A stretch of 64,000 bases of DNA, from contig JAPTYO010000059.1 in the NCBI GenBank assembly GCA_036873135.1, positions 8,921,066 through 8,985,065 on the forward strand, in the 5' to 3' direction. Each line of letters begins with the position of its first letter. Within the stretch, counting starts at the first letter, position 1. The notes under the pieces are model-generated. The model was not told the origin of the DNA. It made no database searches and saw only the letters and a list, made by a program, of their open reading frames with translations. Made by a program: the position numbers and the translations under genes. This DNA comes from Clarkia xantiana subsp. parviflora (Eukaryota > Streptophyta > Magnoliopsida > Myrtales > Onagraceae). Positions 1-11,928 of this stretch are shown here, piece by piece.

Positions 1-880
1 CTGTTAAATCTGGTTATTTTCACCTCCTATCTAGGTATTTAAATCTGGCTAGCACTTCTACTTCCCCTAGAACTGTTAATCAAACATTTTGGTCAAAATT
101 TTTGGAGTTTTCCTATTTTGCCTATAATTAAGATGTTCGTCTGGAAGGGTTGTAATGAGGGTTTACCTTTAGGGGTTAATCTTCGTAAACGTATTTCAAC
201 TTTTAATCCTATTTGTGTTTTTTGTGGAGTTGAAAATGAATCTTGGAATCACTTAATGTGGTTTTGTTCTTTGGCTACAAGGGTTTGGTATGCTTCTGCC
301 TTTATGATTCAGACTACTAGGTTACCTATTTTTTCTGTTATGGACTAGCTTAAATGGGAAAAAGGACCTGTTAATCTAGATATGCCTTTGAGAAAGTTTC
401 TTCCTTTGAAGTGTATTATCCTATGGTCTATCTGGATTGTTCGAAATGAACTTATTTTCAGGTTTAAGCAGCCTTTTATTAAGGGAATAATGGAAGGGAT
501 TGAACAACCGGTTTTTGATCATGTCGTTGCCTTTATGAATTTTACAGGTTCTGTCAACAGAGACATTTCAGATAACTCCTCCAGATCTTCCTTAGCTACT
601 AATATATCTGTGGTTATTCCATCTGGTCGATGGAAGATTATTACAGATGGTTCTGTAAATAGTTCTACTGGGGTTTAATTGGGGCGGCAATCATTTTGGA
701 TCCTTTTGGGAAGTTAGTAGCTGCTGCTTGTCGTCGTTATCCAGGAGATGAAGCTCTACTTGCAGAATGTTATGCCTGTAGATTGGGTCTGCTTTTGTGC
801 GATCGTTTGGGTCCTCATGACTGCATTTTGCTCACAGATTCCAAACTTCTTGTTTCTGCATTGTCTCGGTAAATGTGGAT
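1..880 (+). pseudogene. LINE-type reverse transcriptase C-terminus: zinc-binding region plus RNase H, broken
   Basis: This is the tail of a non-LTR retrotransposon polyprotein cut by the window edge. Near 130-300 the translation has the plant RT zinc-binding pattern CVFCG..ESWNHLMWFC (C-x2-C, then H and C). Around 620-875 lies a plant RNase H-like domain with the three expected acidic positions, in TDGS, LLAE and TDSK. The reading frame breaks near 115, stops near 348, and shifts again near 675, where the TDGS part and the LLAE/TDSK part fall in different frames. It is therefore a relic. The identification rests on motif order and spacing, which is typical of LINE ORF2. Confidence 0.75.
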
Positions 881-1657
881 CCTGTTTTGTTATTTTGTGT
901 TTTATCGGATGTTAGAACTTTGTTAGATCTTAGTTTGGTTTCGGTCTTAAGGTGCCTAGATCTTTTGTAAATTCTGCATATTTTCTTTGTAAACAGTCTA
1001 AAATTCTGCAAGATTTATGGCTGTTGGTTGTCTCATTTGTTTCCTCTTGCTTTGGGTCTACAAGTTCCTTAGAGTCTATAATGGATCTTGGTGTTATGTT
1101 TGGGTTAGTTTAACATATGGCGCATCATTTATAAAAAAAAATGAAAAATTAATAATTCAAAAAATTATCATGAAAACAGTTATTTGGTCATTCGTCTCGA
1201 TATCGTGCATATCATCCTTGCGCATTGAGCATAATTTTATTAAAAAGAAAATGTATAGACTTATGAAAAATTATGAGAATTTATTTTTAAGTTAATATAT
1301 TATATTAAAAAATATATACATTTTTCTTATCAATTTATGAACGTAGTGTACATTAATTATTAATATGTGATATTTATATCATTGCAAAGCTTTTAACCTC
1401 TACTGTTATATGAAAAAAAACTTTCATAAAACTGTTTGTTGTAGAAAAATTTCGACTATTTTACAATATTCAAAATTAAATAATCCATTATTTTAGGCAA
1501 AAATAAACAAATATAGTTATATACATTTTTTGTAAACTAATTACATACACTATGATTACATGAATGTTTTTAGTGCATTTTATATCAATTCAGAATCATT
1601 GGTTGTAAACGTGGTACACTGACACGCTTTTACGAAACCCTATAAGATTATAATTAA
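881..1657. other. AT-rich intergenic stretch
   Basis: I see no coding signal or clear repeat here. The short open frame near 1017-1295 is AT-rich low-information sequence with no recognisable domain. Confidence 0.5.
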
Positions 1658-2081
1658 GGTTGATAACCTATGAAATGTCTGAAATTTGACTCATGTTAAC
1701 CGGAGAGGTCTGAATTTTCAAAAGTTAATATGGAAGGTTTGAATTTTCTACTTTGTTGATATTTGGTTTTTCGTCCATTTTTAGGGTTAAATCTAACAGA
1801 ATTGTCTGAAATGACACTTTTGCTCCTTTGAATATTTTGTTCTATTTAATACCTTATTTGAAGTGCACACTTTGATAGAATGACATTTTTGGGATTTAAT
1901 TTTATTTCCGGTCACATGCCAAGCACGTGACCAATTTCCGTCAGTTTTAATGGAAAAAATTAATGGAGACCTCTTATATCAACAAAGTTGAAACTTCAGA
2001 CCTTCCATTTTAACTTTTGAAAATTCAGACATCTCCGGTTAACATGAGTCAAATTTCAGACCTTTCATAGGTTATTAACCC
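1658..2081. mobile_element. Family A foldback MULE (copy A1), 424 bp
   Basis: The left end (GGTTGATAACCTATGAAAT) is repeated inverted at the right end, with arms of more than 100 bp. The element is flanked on both sides by the identical 9-bp sequence TATAATTAA (1649-1657 and 2082-2090). Long terminal inverted repeats plus a 9-bp target duplication are the hallmark of Mutator-like elements. It has no coding capacity, so it is non-autonomous. Related copies lie at 31149-32079 and 43320-44192; this is the short version without their GC-rich core. Confidence 0.85.
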
Positions 2082-2800
2082 TATAATTAATTTTAAATTT
2101 CAAAATGAATAAATTGACAAGTATTATCAACGAATTTAATCCAACATAATTATATTTATTTAGATTTAAATAAGAATTTTTCTCATCTAATTTGAAAGTA
2201 GTCTTTTTTTTATTAATTTTGTAAGTTTAAAGCGTTACAAATATAATATTTCCAAAATCCAACAAGAATTTGATTTTCGAAAAAAGTTTTTTTTTTCTAA
2301 AATATACTACATAATATTAATAATTGAAGAAGAATAAAAGATGAGGGAGAGTAAGAAGTTATTTTAATCATGATGTATATGTGTTCTGTTTGGCCGGCCG
2401 GCCACATTGACGAAATTAGTTGAACAAGTTGTCTTGGCCAACAAAAAAAAAAAAATTGGACAAGTTGCAAGCATTAATTGGACAACCCTTTACGGCTTTA
2501 CCGTCTAATAATTCCAAGCATTAATTGCTTAATCATATGGAGGATTTTTTTTGTTGGCCAATATCGTATTGACAGTGGGAAAAAATGGCGAATTGACCTT
2601 TTCCATGTTAAGCCAAGCGGGCAGTTTAGTAACCCTCGTAATTATTTTAAAGAACATGTAAAAAATATTATTTGTACATCGATTGCTTTTAACATAAAAA
2701 TTACAGTTTATAATTAGTCCACCTTTATTCTTAAATTATGTTACTTATTTTATTTTATTTTTTATAAAAAAAATAGGAAAAAAAACATAAATTTATAAAT
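2082..2800. other. AT-rich intergenic stretch
   Basis: Simple A/T-rich sequence with homopolymer runs and a short GGCCGGCCGGCC palindrome near 2392. No gene or transposon could be assigned. Confidence 0.5.
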
Positions 2801-4722
2801 AGGATTTAAATCAAATTGGTATTTGGATTAACAGCCCAAAACGAATTGGTGCATCTACTAAATTTCGTTGTTTTTTGGTACCCGAGTTATCTTGGGTGTT
2901 GCACCATTAGAATTTCTGGTTAAAACTAACAGAATCTCATTTTTGACGCACGAAAAAACTAAAATACCCTTTTTGCATAATAGCTACATAATAGCAACTC
3001 AAAACTTTGGAACCCAATATCTCACTCATTTCTTCATCTTTTTGGACGATTTATTTTTTTTTAAACCGCATAACTTTTCGAGATCTATGCAACCAAAATA
3101 GCGTAAAATGATTTCCCAGTTTTTTTCAATAAACATCGTTTTCCATGTTAATTCATTCTTTTTTGTATCAAACTCCACTGCATTCTAACACTTATCACCC
3201 TTGATCACCCACTTTTTTTACTAATTGGATTTCAATACTACAATCAAACTGTTGCTCTTGGATTCCAACACTTCTGTTTAAGAACCAAATTGATGTTATA
3301 CCTTTCATCCAAAAGAAAACCAAAAATGAAAGTCTGTCGAATTAATTGTTATGCAATCTATAACTTACTAGAATTTTTCTTGATGTCTTCAATAAACTAT
3401 AATGGTGTGTATCTAAATCAATATATGTCACTGCAAGAGAACATATGGATCTTAGATAGATAAATATGTTTCATACTTGAAGTAGAACAATAGGAAAAGT
3501 ACTACTGTTAAGGGTATTGGAAGAACTTTTAGAATGGACACCAAGAAGAAATTATTTATTTTCCCATTTAATCTACATGTGGAAATTGATACTCTAAGTA
3601 TCATGAGGGATGACATAATGTGAGAAAATAAGATGAACTGACAGTAACAGAACCACACAAATTTTTTTACCATTATGTGGCTAGAGACAACCAGTAAATT
3701 TTCTTTCGAGTTATTGCCAAAAACTGCTTCCATTTGTAATTTTATGCTGGACCATGTCAAGCTTTTAAAATTGAAGACCTGCAGAACTAGTCAATTTTTC
3801 AGCATGTCCACAAAATATATAAACAAAAAATTGATAGCATATCATGCTAAGATCCATATGTTCTCTTGCATTGACGTTTATTGATTTAGAAACACACCAG
3901 TATAGTTTATTGGAGACATCAAGAAAAATTCCAGTAAGTTATATATTGCATAATAATTAATTCGACAGACTTTCGTTTTTGTTTTCTATTGGATGAAAGG
4001 TATAATATCAATTTGGTTCTTAAACAGAATTGTTGGAATCCAAGAGCAACGGTTTGATTGTAGTATTGGAATCCAGTTAGTAAAAAAGTGGGTGATCAAG
4101 GGTGATACGTGTTAGAATGCGGTGGAGTATGATACAAAAAAGAATGAATTAACATGGAAAACGGTGTTTATCGAAAAAAAAAATTGGGCAAATCACTTTA
4201 CGGCTATTTGGGTTGCATAGATCTCGAAAAGTTATGCGGTTTCAAAAAAATCGTCCAAAAAGATGAAGAAATGAGTCAGATATTGGGTTCCAAAGTTTTG
4301 AGTTGCTCTTATGTAGCTATTATGCACTGACTTGTTCCTACGGAACCAAGGTCGAAAAGATTGAGAAAAAATAGTCATTCACAACCACTGATGAAGGATT
4401 CCTCGAAAAGTTAAGGATTAGTAATCCTTTTTAGAAATCGAATGGATTCGGTCTTATACATACGCGAGGAAGGTAATCAAAAAAGAAAGAAAATGAGTTC
4501 TTCTTTCTTTTATCACTTAGGAGCCGTGCGAGATGAAAGTCTCATGAAAAAAAGGGTATTTTGGTCTTTTCATGCGCCAAAAATGGGATTATGTTAGTTT
4601 TAACCAGAATTTCTAACGGTGCAACACCCAGGATAACTCGGGTACCAAAAAGCAACAAAATTTAGTGGAGGTACCAATTTGTTTTGAGCTGTTAACCTAG
4701 GTACCAATTTGATTTAAATCCC
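2801..4722. mobile_element. Long palindromic foldback element, 1.9 kb
   Basis: The left arm (about 2801-3455) is repeated inverted as the right arm (about 3848-4722) around a spacer of about 390 bp. Ends read (G)GGATTTAAATCAAATTGG on both strands. Flanks TTTATAAAT (2792-2800) and TTTATAAAA (4723-4731) match at 8 of 9 bases, consistent with a MULE-type 9-bp target duplication. The right arm is longer because it carries about 220 bp of plastid-like DNA. The spacer has short open frames on both strands but no recognisable protein. Transcription across it would give a long hairpin RNA. Confidence 0.8.
4327..4546 (+). other. Nuclear plastid DNA insertion (NUPT), 3' part of the ndhB group II intron
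   Basis: This block interrupts the right arm of the palindrome: the left arm reads straight through the joint (TATGCA then AAAAAGGGTA), while the right arm has the extra block between. Its sequence includes GAGCCGTGCGAGATGAAAGT and CTCATG, a group II intron domain V-like motif of plastid genomes. The preceding TCACTTAG and the ATACGCGAGGAAGGTAATC segment match my memory of the chloroplast ndhB intron just before exon 2. Plastid origin is fairly sure; the ndhB assignment rests on recall and needs an alignment. Confidence 0.72.
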
Positions 4723-4731
4723 TTTATAAAA

Positions 4732-5992
4732 AAAAATCTTACTAATATTTATAATCATTTCATGCATACATTTTTTAAAAATTGAAAAAGTATATTTTCT
4801 TTAATTTTTTGGGTTTTATTTCTATAAAAAAATAACCTCTGTTTTTTTTTTAAAAAAAAAAGGTATCATATTGCTCGCATAGAATTTATTTTCCTTTATT
4901 TTAATTAGATTTATCTATAATTTTATTTCTAATAAAATAATAAAACTCAAAGGGTAACTGTAAAAGTAATTAATGATAGAACTTCTCATAAAAAAACACC
5001 AATAAATAACGTTAAATAGCATGACGATTCAACTCTTCTTGTACCGTACCGGAATGGTCCCAAATAATTACTCCATTCCTGCTTGACTCACAAATGTTGA
5101 TGAAGACAAATGGAGCGTAATCTCAGATTATAATGAAAATCACATTATAACAATGTGAGATTATTACATTCCACATTAACAAACATTTAGTTAAAATTAT
5201 GAAATTACGACAATGCCCTCATAATATGAAAAGACTTATGTATTGCATTTTAATCTATTTTTCTTTGTAAGCTTATATGATACTAATTATTATTTTTAGA
5301 TAGGAACAAATATCCCAATTTAGATTGTACGTCCACCATTTTAATTTATATATATATATATATTCTCTAGTCGGGGTCGAAGCAAATCAGATAAAACAAG
5401 TTGAATTATGTATGGTCCACGGTCATAAGTGGGAAAGCTAGAAAGTGAAGATGCATGGCATGTGGCTTGACCTCCTGATTTTAGGAAGTCCACGAATTGA
5501 CAACTTCTTTGGTTCAAGGTACCCATGCCATTGACCCTCCAAAGGGAAAACAATTATCATATCATTCGTACGTATGGGATAGGTTATCCCGGCCTAGATA
5601 CATTCGTCCTCAATGTCAACCTACATCCTGTCCTGCACCGTCCGAAAGACTTCTCCTTGTTGATTTCCTTGCCTTGCGACAATACATTGGCCTCGTCGGC
5701 AAGACTCATCCGACTCATGTCTTTCACTTATATATATAAATATATGGCCTTAAACAAGCTCCGCATGCATGCATGCTTGGTTCAAGGAGCTGAGCTCGTA
5801 CTTAATGGGTTGGTTCATTAATAAGCCCCCACTTGCGTAAACTTCCAAAGTCCAAGCTCTTCATCAATGACATATATAATATATCATCAATTGGTTGGGT
5901 TGGGGCGCTGCAAAATTTTTTTCTCACTCGTCCACAGTAGTTGCTATCTATCTTGGTTCATTCATTCATTCCCCAACGTTGACCAATCATTA
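4732..5992. other. Intergenic stretch before a copia element
   Basis: AT-rich sequence to about 5480, then a more mixed stretch (5480-5870) with TATA-like runs near 5730 and overlapping short open frames that show no domain. I cannot assign a gene; it may hold promoter sequence of a lost gene. Confidence 0.4.
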
Positions 5993-6215
5993 TGAAGAAG
6001 CTGAAATTGAGTTGAACGAATAACCAATTGCATAGTGTGTGAGCTAGGAATCTCAACAACACTAGCTACTTTCAATTAGTCACCGAAAGCTATTACAGAT
6101 GCTGTTTATAGTATGTTGTTCAACATCTTAACTAACTAACTAACTAACTTTTATTTAAGCATAAAATGCCCCTGACTTATTATCAAGGAGAGAAACTAAT
6201 CCTCTAACTTTGACA
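5993..6215 (-). repeat. 3' LTR of the minus-strand copia element
   Basis: Nearly identical to 7867-8089. Differences include GCTAGGAATC versus GCCAGGGATC, a few single bases, and a shorter TAAC run in the other copy. TG...CA ends are present on the minus strand. Confidence 0.88.
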
Positions 6216-7207
6216 CTTTAACATTTTTCCCGAGTTCCTCTCCCCCTTCCTCTTTCTCTTGGTTTTTGAACAAATTCATGACTCCCAGTTTCTCAAGGAG
6301 CAGAATGTGCTGTTGTTTCCCCAACGCTTTTGTAAATACATCAGCAAGCTGTTCTTTAGAGGTCATATAGTCTGTAGCAATGGTTCCATCAACAATTTTA
6401 TCTTGAATGAAATGACAATCTATCTCTATATGTTTAGTCCTCCCGTGAAACATCGGAATTGCTGCAATTTGTAATGCAGCTTTGTTGTCGCAGCTCAATT
6501 TTGTAGGACCTCTTAAACGAAATCCAATCTCTTTAATCAAACCTTGAACCCCAAATGATTTCAGAGACAACCATCCTCATACTCCTGTACTCCGCTTCTG
6601 CGCTGGACAATGAAACTGTATGTTGTTTCTTCGATTTCCGGGAAATTAGAGTTGTTCCAAGTTTGAGGCAATATCCAGTTATAGACCTCCTAGTCAAAGG
6701 ACATGTTCCCCAGTCACTATCGCAGAAGGCTTCCATAAAATTCAGTGAATTGTCTGCTGCAAATAGAAGGCCTTGTCCATGATTATTCTTGACATATCGA
6801 ATGACTCGAAGTGCAGCTCTGTAATGAGAGTCTTTAGGTCTTTCAACGAACTGGCTTAAGTTTCTCACAGCATAGGCTATGTCAGGTCTGGTCATCGTTA
6901 GATAAAGCAGTCTCCCAACTAGTCTTCGATATTGCTCTGAGTCTTCAAACAGCTTATCATCTTCATTCAATCTAAACTGCTTGTCGTATTCAATAGTTGT
7001 TAGCCTCAAGTTTTGCTCCATGGGTGTATCTACTGCCCTTCCTTCTAGCAAACCAGCATCTGAAATAACTTCGAGTGCGTATTTCCTTTGATTAAGCACT
7101 ATTCCTTCCTTGGATCTTGCCACTTCAAGCCCTAGAAAATACCTCAGTATTCCCAGGTCTTTGATTTTGAAATGCTGATTCAAAAAACCCTTCAAATCAT
7201 TGATCAT
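6196..7207 (-). pseudogene. Copia reverse transcriptase C-terminal part and RNase H
   Basis: From 7207 downwards the translation gives the RT end ([18 protein letters not shown], then [20 protein letters not shown]) and the start of RNase H ([12 protein letters not shown]). A frame change near 6533-6570 leads to the rest (KLSCDNKAALQIA, HIEIDCHFIQDKI, EQLADVFTKAL). Family order matches Ty1/copia pol. The catalytic YVDD part of RT is absent because of the upstream deletion, so no active enzyme can be made. The last codons run into the 3' LTR. Confidence 0.88.
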
Positions 7208-7209
7208 TC

Positions 7210-7739
7210 CAAACCGCAGCAGCTGTGGTATTGTATATTAAACCATGACTAATGTCCTTTGAAACAGAAGCAATTAACCATCCTTTCACTATCACATTGC
7301 ATCTATCCCATTTATTTCTCAAATGTTCAGCAACAGACTCTTTATCAAGAGATCCATCAACAAATCACAGTTTACTCTTACAGATCAACGCATCAGAGAT
7401 GTGACGAAACCAAATCTGGTAATTATCGCAGCCAAGCAATTTGAAATCAAGCAATAGAGTTGAAGGATTCTCTGATGGATGAAGGTAGAGTCGATCATCA
7501 GCCTTGATTCTGTAGATAATCTGTGAACCCTGCACCTGCGGGCTCATTTCCACGTCCATTACCTCCCGAAGAAGGTCCATCTCCATCTGGCGGTGGCGGC
7601 GGTGGTGGTAGCGGCGGTGGATTATTGACTCCACCTACCGGACGAACATTTCCGACTAATGCTGTGCTATACGATGAACTGAGACGCGGCCAATTCCGAT
7701 CGTTACCAAGTCCAACCATGATTGATTCACAGAAATAGA
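7210..7739 (-). pseudogene. Copia gag N-terminus, truncated
   Basis: Read on the minus strand from about 7719: a Pro/Gly-rich leader (NNPPPLPPPPPPP), then after a frame change the gag signature DDRLYLHPSENPSTLLLDFK and LLGCDNYQIWFRHISDALIC, typical of the copia gag N-terminal domain. It continues in broken frames to [17 protein letters not shown] near 7210, where it runs straight into the RT half. The zinc knuckle and everything up to mid-RT are deleted. Confidence 0.75.
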
Positions 7740-7854
7740 GAATCGATAATGAATTTCGAATTCTTCCTCAAATCGATCATGAAATCAACGAACTCCAAAT
7801 CTCGTCGCAACTTAATCGCGTAATCAAAACACGAACAATCCAGGAGCTGAACTC

Positions 7855-7866
7855 GCTCTGATACCA
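7855..7866 (-). other. Primer binding site for initiator tRNA-Met
   Basis: On the minus strand TGGTATCAGAGC follows the 5' LTR end directly. This is complementary to the 3' end of plant initiator tRNA-Met and is the usual copia primer site. It fixes the element's orientation. Confidence 0.9.
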
Positions 7867-8089
7867 TGAAGAAGCTGAAATTGAGTTGAACGAATAACCA
7901 ATTGCATAGTGTGTGAGCCAGGGATCTCAACAACACTAGCTACTTTCAATTAGTCACCGAAAGCTATTACAGAGGCTATTTATAGTATGCTGTTCAACAG
8001 CTTAACTAACTAAATAACTAACTTTTATTTAAGCATAAAATGCCCCTGACTTATTATCAAGGAGAGAAACTAATCCTCTAACTTTGACA
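7867..8089 (-). repeat. 5' LTR of the minus-strand copia element
   Basis: Partner of 5993-6215, with the primer binding site adjoining its inner edge. Confidence 0.88.
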
Positions 8090-8092
8090 CTT

Positions 8093-8580
8093 CTAGGCAG
8101 CCCTCACCTGAATCAAGTCTCTTCATCACCAGCTTGGTCACATTCCTTCGAACCCACCGTATCATACATATGTTCAACTCCACTCTGTCACTCCCGTATG
8201 ATCCAAATTGTTTTGGATTATCACTTGGTACGTTACTATGTTGCGAAAGGGCTTCTCCAAGTGCTACATCTCTCCACAAATATGATCACCAAGCAGATGG
8301 GCTTACAAGCCACAACTCGTTTTCAACACTTAAGATGTGCATACAGATCCACCATCTTGCGGGGGCATATTGAAGACACCCATACCAAACAAGTCACTTA
8401 GCTTATTTAGCCATGGATATATTGTGTTGTATTCATTCATTCATCACTATATATATATCTCTTGCCATACACTTATTATAGTCTGTATATGTACTTGTAA
8501 TCTTATGAGATAAGAAATAGACTCTCAATTATCTTATAGGATCATCCTCAACGGAAACAACACTTGTAATCTAAAGAAAT
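8093..8580 (+). pseudogene. 3' end of a second copia element: RNase H tail plus LTR remnant
   Basis: The plus strand encodes a degenerate RNase H tail: CHSRMIQIVLDYHLVRYYVA, KGLLQVLHLSTNMITKQMG, TRFQHLRCAYRSTILRG. It parallels the copia tail at 19660-19870 (HSRMKHIALGFHYVRDLVNK). From about 8370 the sequence looks like a copia LTR (TGAAGACACCC onwards, ending near CTCAATTATCTTATAGGATC). The other copia element abuts it on the left, so this is a truncated and rearranged neighbour lying just beyond the 3' end of the receptor kinase gene. Confidence 0.7.
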
Positions 8581-8655
8581 GGAGGCACCCCATACAAACA
8601 TCAACTAATTTGGTATGTGCCATGTCGTCAGAGAATGGATTTTTTTGAGATTCAG

Positions 8656-11600
8656 CTAGTGGGGCACCGTCATATCGCTTATGTCAGACAGTTGAATGGA
8701 GCAACTCTCTTCCTCCTTCTCGCTCCCTGCTAAGCTCAGCTGTGATATAATTTTATGAGTAGGTGCTGCTTGATTCGGCATCAAAAGCGGCACCGTGTCG
8801 TTTGTGATCATAGACACAACCTCCGACATGTTCGGTCTGTCTGCTGCTAATTCTTGCACGCATAGGAGACCCACATGGATGCATCTCTGTATTTGGGGTA
8901 TGGAATTGCAACCCATCAGTATAGGATCCATCACCTCCAAGCTCTTTCCTTGCCTCCATAACTCGAATGCCTATCAATAATATAAAACACAACCCTTTCA
9001 TTTCCTTATCATAAATCAGTTAAAAAGAAGAAGAAGAAAGAGCATGATTAATTAGAGGAGCTTACGTATCCCACAAGGTTCACAGTGCGATCATTGTATA
9101 GGAAGCCCCCACTATTTTTTCTGCCACTCACTATCTCCAAAAGCAGAACCCCGAAACTATATACATCCGATTTCTCTGAGAAGTTACCTTCCATTGCATA
9201 CTCGGGAGACATATAACCGCTGCATCCAACACAAAAGTTACATATCAACTCTAGATATTTATCTGGACCAAAAATATATAATGATTGTACTTACTATGTT
9301 CCGACAACTCGGTTCGTAATTCCTTCAGACACATTCCGTCCAAATATCCTCGCCATTCCAAAATCAGATATTTTGGGCAGCATATCTCTGTCCAGCAAGA
9401 CGTTGCTAGCTTTCAAGTCTCTGTGGATGATTCTGAGTCGAGAATACTTGTGCAGGTACAATATCCCTTGAGCCGTCCCTTCGATGATGATGAACCGCTT
9501 CCTCCAATCCAACGCTTCCCTCTTTTTTTCATCTGTCCAAAATAATTAAAAGTCACAATCTTGATCAATTTGTTAGACATTGAAGCCATTTTCATTTGTG
9601 TTGTTACCGAAGAGAAAGAAATCCAAGCTTTTGTTGGGCATGTATTCATAGACCAACATCTTCTCATCTCCCTTAACGCAGCAACCAAGCAACCTCACAA
9701 GGTTCATGTGTTGAAGCTTAGCAATAAGTATAAGTTCATTCTTGAACTCTTCTAAACCCTGCCCTGAGCTTCTAGAAAGTCTCTTCACCGCTATTTCTTG
9801 CCCTTCCGGTAACTTCCCCTGTATAAAACACATCAAATAAACCATCATTTCATCATATATATAAATAAACCGAGCACCGAACTAACAAGATCGAGAATAT
9901 GAAGTTTGTTTTACCTTGTAAACAGGTCCAAAACCTCCTTGTCCGAGCTTATTTACCGAAGAGAAGTTGTTTGTTGCAGCGGCGATAGTGGCGAATGCAA
10001 ATATCGTCAGGTCATTGCCTTTCTTACCATCGTTTCCTATCTCGTTTATGTCGCCTAGTGTATCGGTGGGGGTCAGTTCGAAAAGCGCCTCTTCTTCTTC
10101 TCCTGAAATACCAACCATTAGCACTTCCCGAGCTCCCATTCACCCCCAAGAGAAATAAAAACACAAAACAAAAGGGAACTTACTTTGGAGCTTCTTTCTC
10201 CTTAGATACCAGAATGTTATGGAGCTAAGAACAAGAATGAAAGCTACTACACTAACAAGGACCCAGATCAACCATGTCTTATCTGCACAAAATTTTGCTA
10301 ACTAGGTCAGAACTCTATAAGGGAAAAAAAAAATCTTTAAATTAAGTCTTAAACTTTTAAATCCTAAAATATAGGTGTTGTTTTTGCAATCCCAGAATTG
10401 ATCACTTACCTTTTGGTTTGGGAGGCGATGACAGAACGTAGGCTTGCTGATTCGTATCGCCGCTCTCATCCGGTATGAACTCCTTGCCGACATCCCAAAA
10501 CCGACAATACGTGAGATCACTGTAAATTACATCGTATCCGATGCAAGAGCAATTTTTCCAGCAAATCTCCCAACAATTCTCAGGCCCATAGCTCGAATTC
10601 CCGACCGTCCAAGAAACCGGTCCTCCGAACACTCCCGCTTTCTTCACCAATGCCTCGCCCTCGCCCCGACACTCCGGCAACTCCTGTTTTGCACAACCGG
10701 GAAAAGGATTGGAATTCCCAGTTGCAGCCACATCACAAGCGTCTTCAGGGAGGAAGATTGCCACGTTGAGTTGAGTGGATTTATCGGTGAACAAGCCAGT
10801 AGAGCTCACGACCCACCAGGATGCCTTGTCCTCGGCCACCGTGTAGCTGAAGGAACTCTCGTCGGCGTTCGAGATGATGGTGAAAGTGTAGGTACTGTAT
10901 TCGGGCGGGGTGCTACTTAGGGAGATCACGTTGTTGAGCGCATGAGCTGTTACGGTGCCGCTGGTCCAGTAGACTTGGTGTAGCCGTCGAACAACAACCT
11001 CGCTGGTGTCGATGGAGTTCCAGTCGACAGAGAAACCACCGCCGGGGGCAAGGAGTTCGTCGGTGAGCCAGGAAGTGAGGTTCCAGGTATGGCCGGTTCG
11101 ATGGTTGATGCCAAGCTTCATGCCTGGAAGGAGGGTGTCCGTTGGATAATCGAAACTCTGCCATAAAATCTGCAATTGATACAACTAATGTTATTTTCGG
11201 CCCGTTTGACTGGATGAACTAAAACGTATATTATATTAGCTAAGCACCGACTAAATGGAAACTGCACCGACTAAATGGAAACTACTTATTTCCCTTTTTA
11301 AAGCTTTAAGTAATGTGCATTATCTACTATATTATATTAATTCGGCATCGGAAGCCCTCTGGCCGACACGTGGACAGTCCATGTAGTCACTGTTTCCTAA
11401 TTTAATCGGAATTTAATATGGGTTCTCTAAATTTAGATACATAATATTGATTGGTTGAAAATTAAGAAGTATTTTTATCTCCTAATTTGGTCTCTACGCA
11501 ATTTAAAGAAACAAATTAATTTAAAGTTTCCATTTAAATAGTAAATCTATACAGTTTGGTTCCGGAAGACCGTAGACCGCCACGTAAGCATTCTTAGTTT

Positions 11601-11881
11601 TAGTAGTTTTACTTCAATTATATTTAGTCCTTAAAATTTCTTTAATTTGATGATTAACTGAAATTAAATAATACAAAATATCAATAATAATAATAATAAT
11701 AATAAAAAGTCTTACCCACCAACAGACATGCAAGAAGACCTAAAACGTCCATTAGTTACCGAAGAATAGTGGAATATTTTAAAATATATAATATGATATT
11801 TGGCTAAAATATATATATATTATTAATAAGAAATCAATAGCTAACTTGCTTTTAATTTCTATACAAAAAAAAAAAACTTGC

Positions 11882-11928
<47 letters not shown>

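Larger units (their letters stand above)
5993..8089 (-). mobile_element. Copia LTR retrotransposon, internally deleted
   Basis: Two LTRs of about 223 bp (5993-6215 and 7867-8089) bracket an internal region read on the minus strand: primer binding site, gag start, then directly the second half of RT and RNase H. Each LTR begins TG and ends CA on the minus strand. Gag C-terminus, protease, integrase and the first half of RT are missing. The flanks CATTA (5988-5992) and CTTCT (8090-8094) do not match, so no target duplication is visible. The order PR-IN-RT-RH inferred from what remains, and the RT sequence, place it in Ty1/copia. Confidence 0.88.

Noticed and set aside
4327..4546. The window being organellar DNA
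   Set aside because: Only 220 bp are plastid-like and they sit inside a nuclear palindrome; the rest is nuclear genes and transposons.
5497..5821. Two overlapping plus-strand open frames
   Set aside because: No recognisable domain, wrong relation to each other for one gene, and no splice or start context to prefer either.
7498..7738. Proline-rich and glycine-rich open frames on opposite strands
   Set aside because: The minus-strand frame is the Pro-rich leader of copia gag; the plus-strand frame is its complement.
10444..10920. Plus-strand open frame of 158 codons
   Set aside because: Antisense shadow of receptor kinase exon 2, which is clearly coding on the minus strand.
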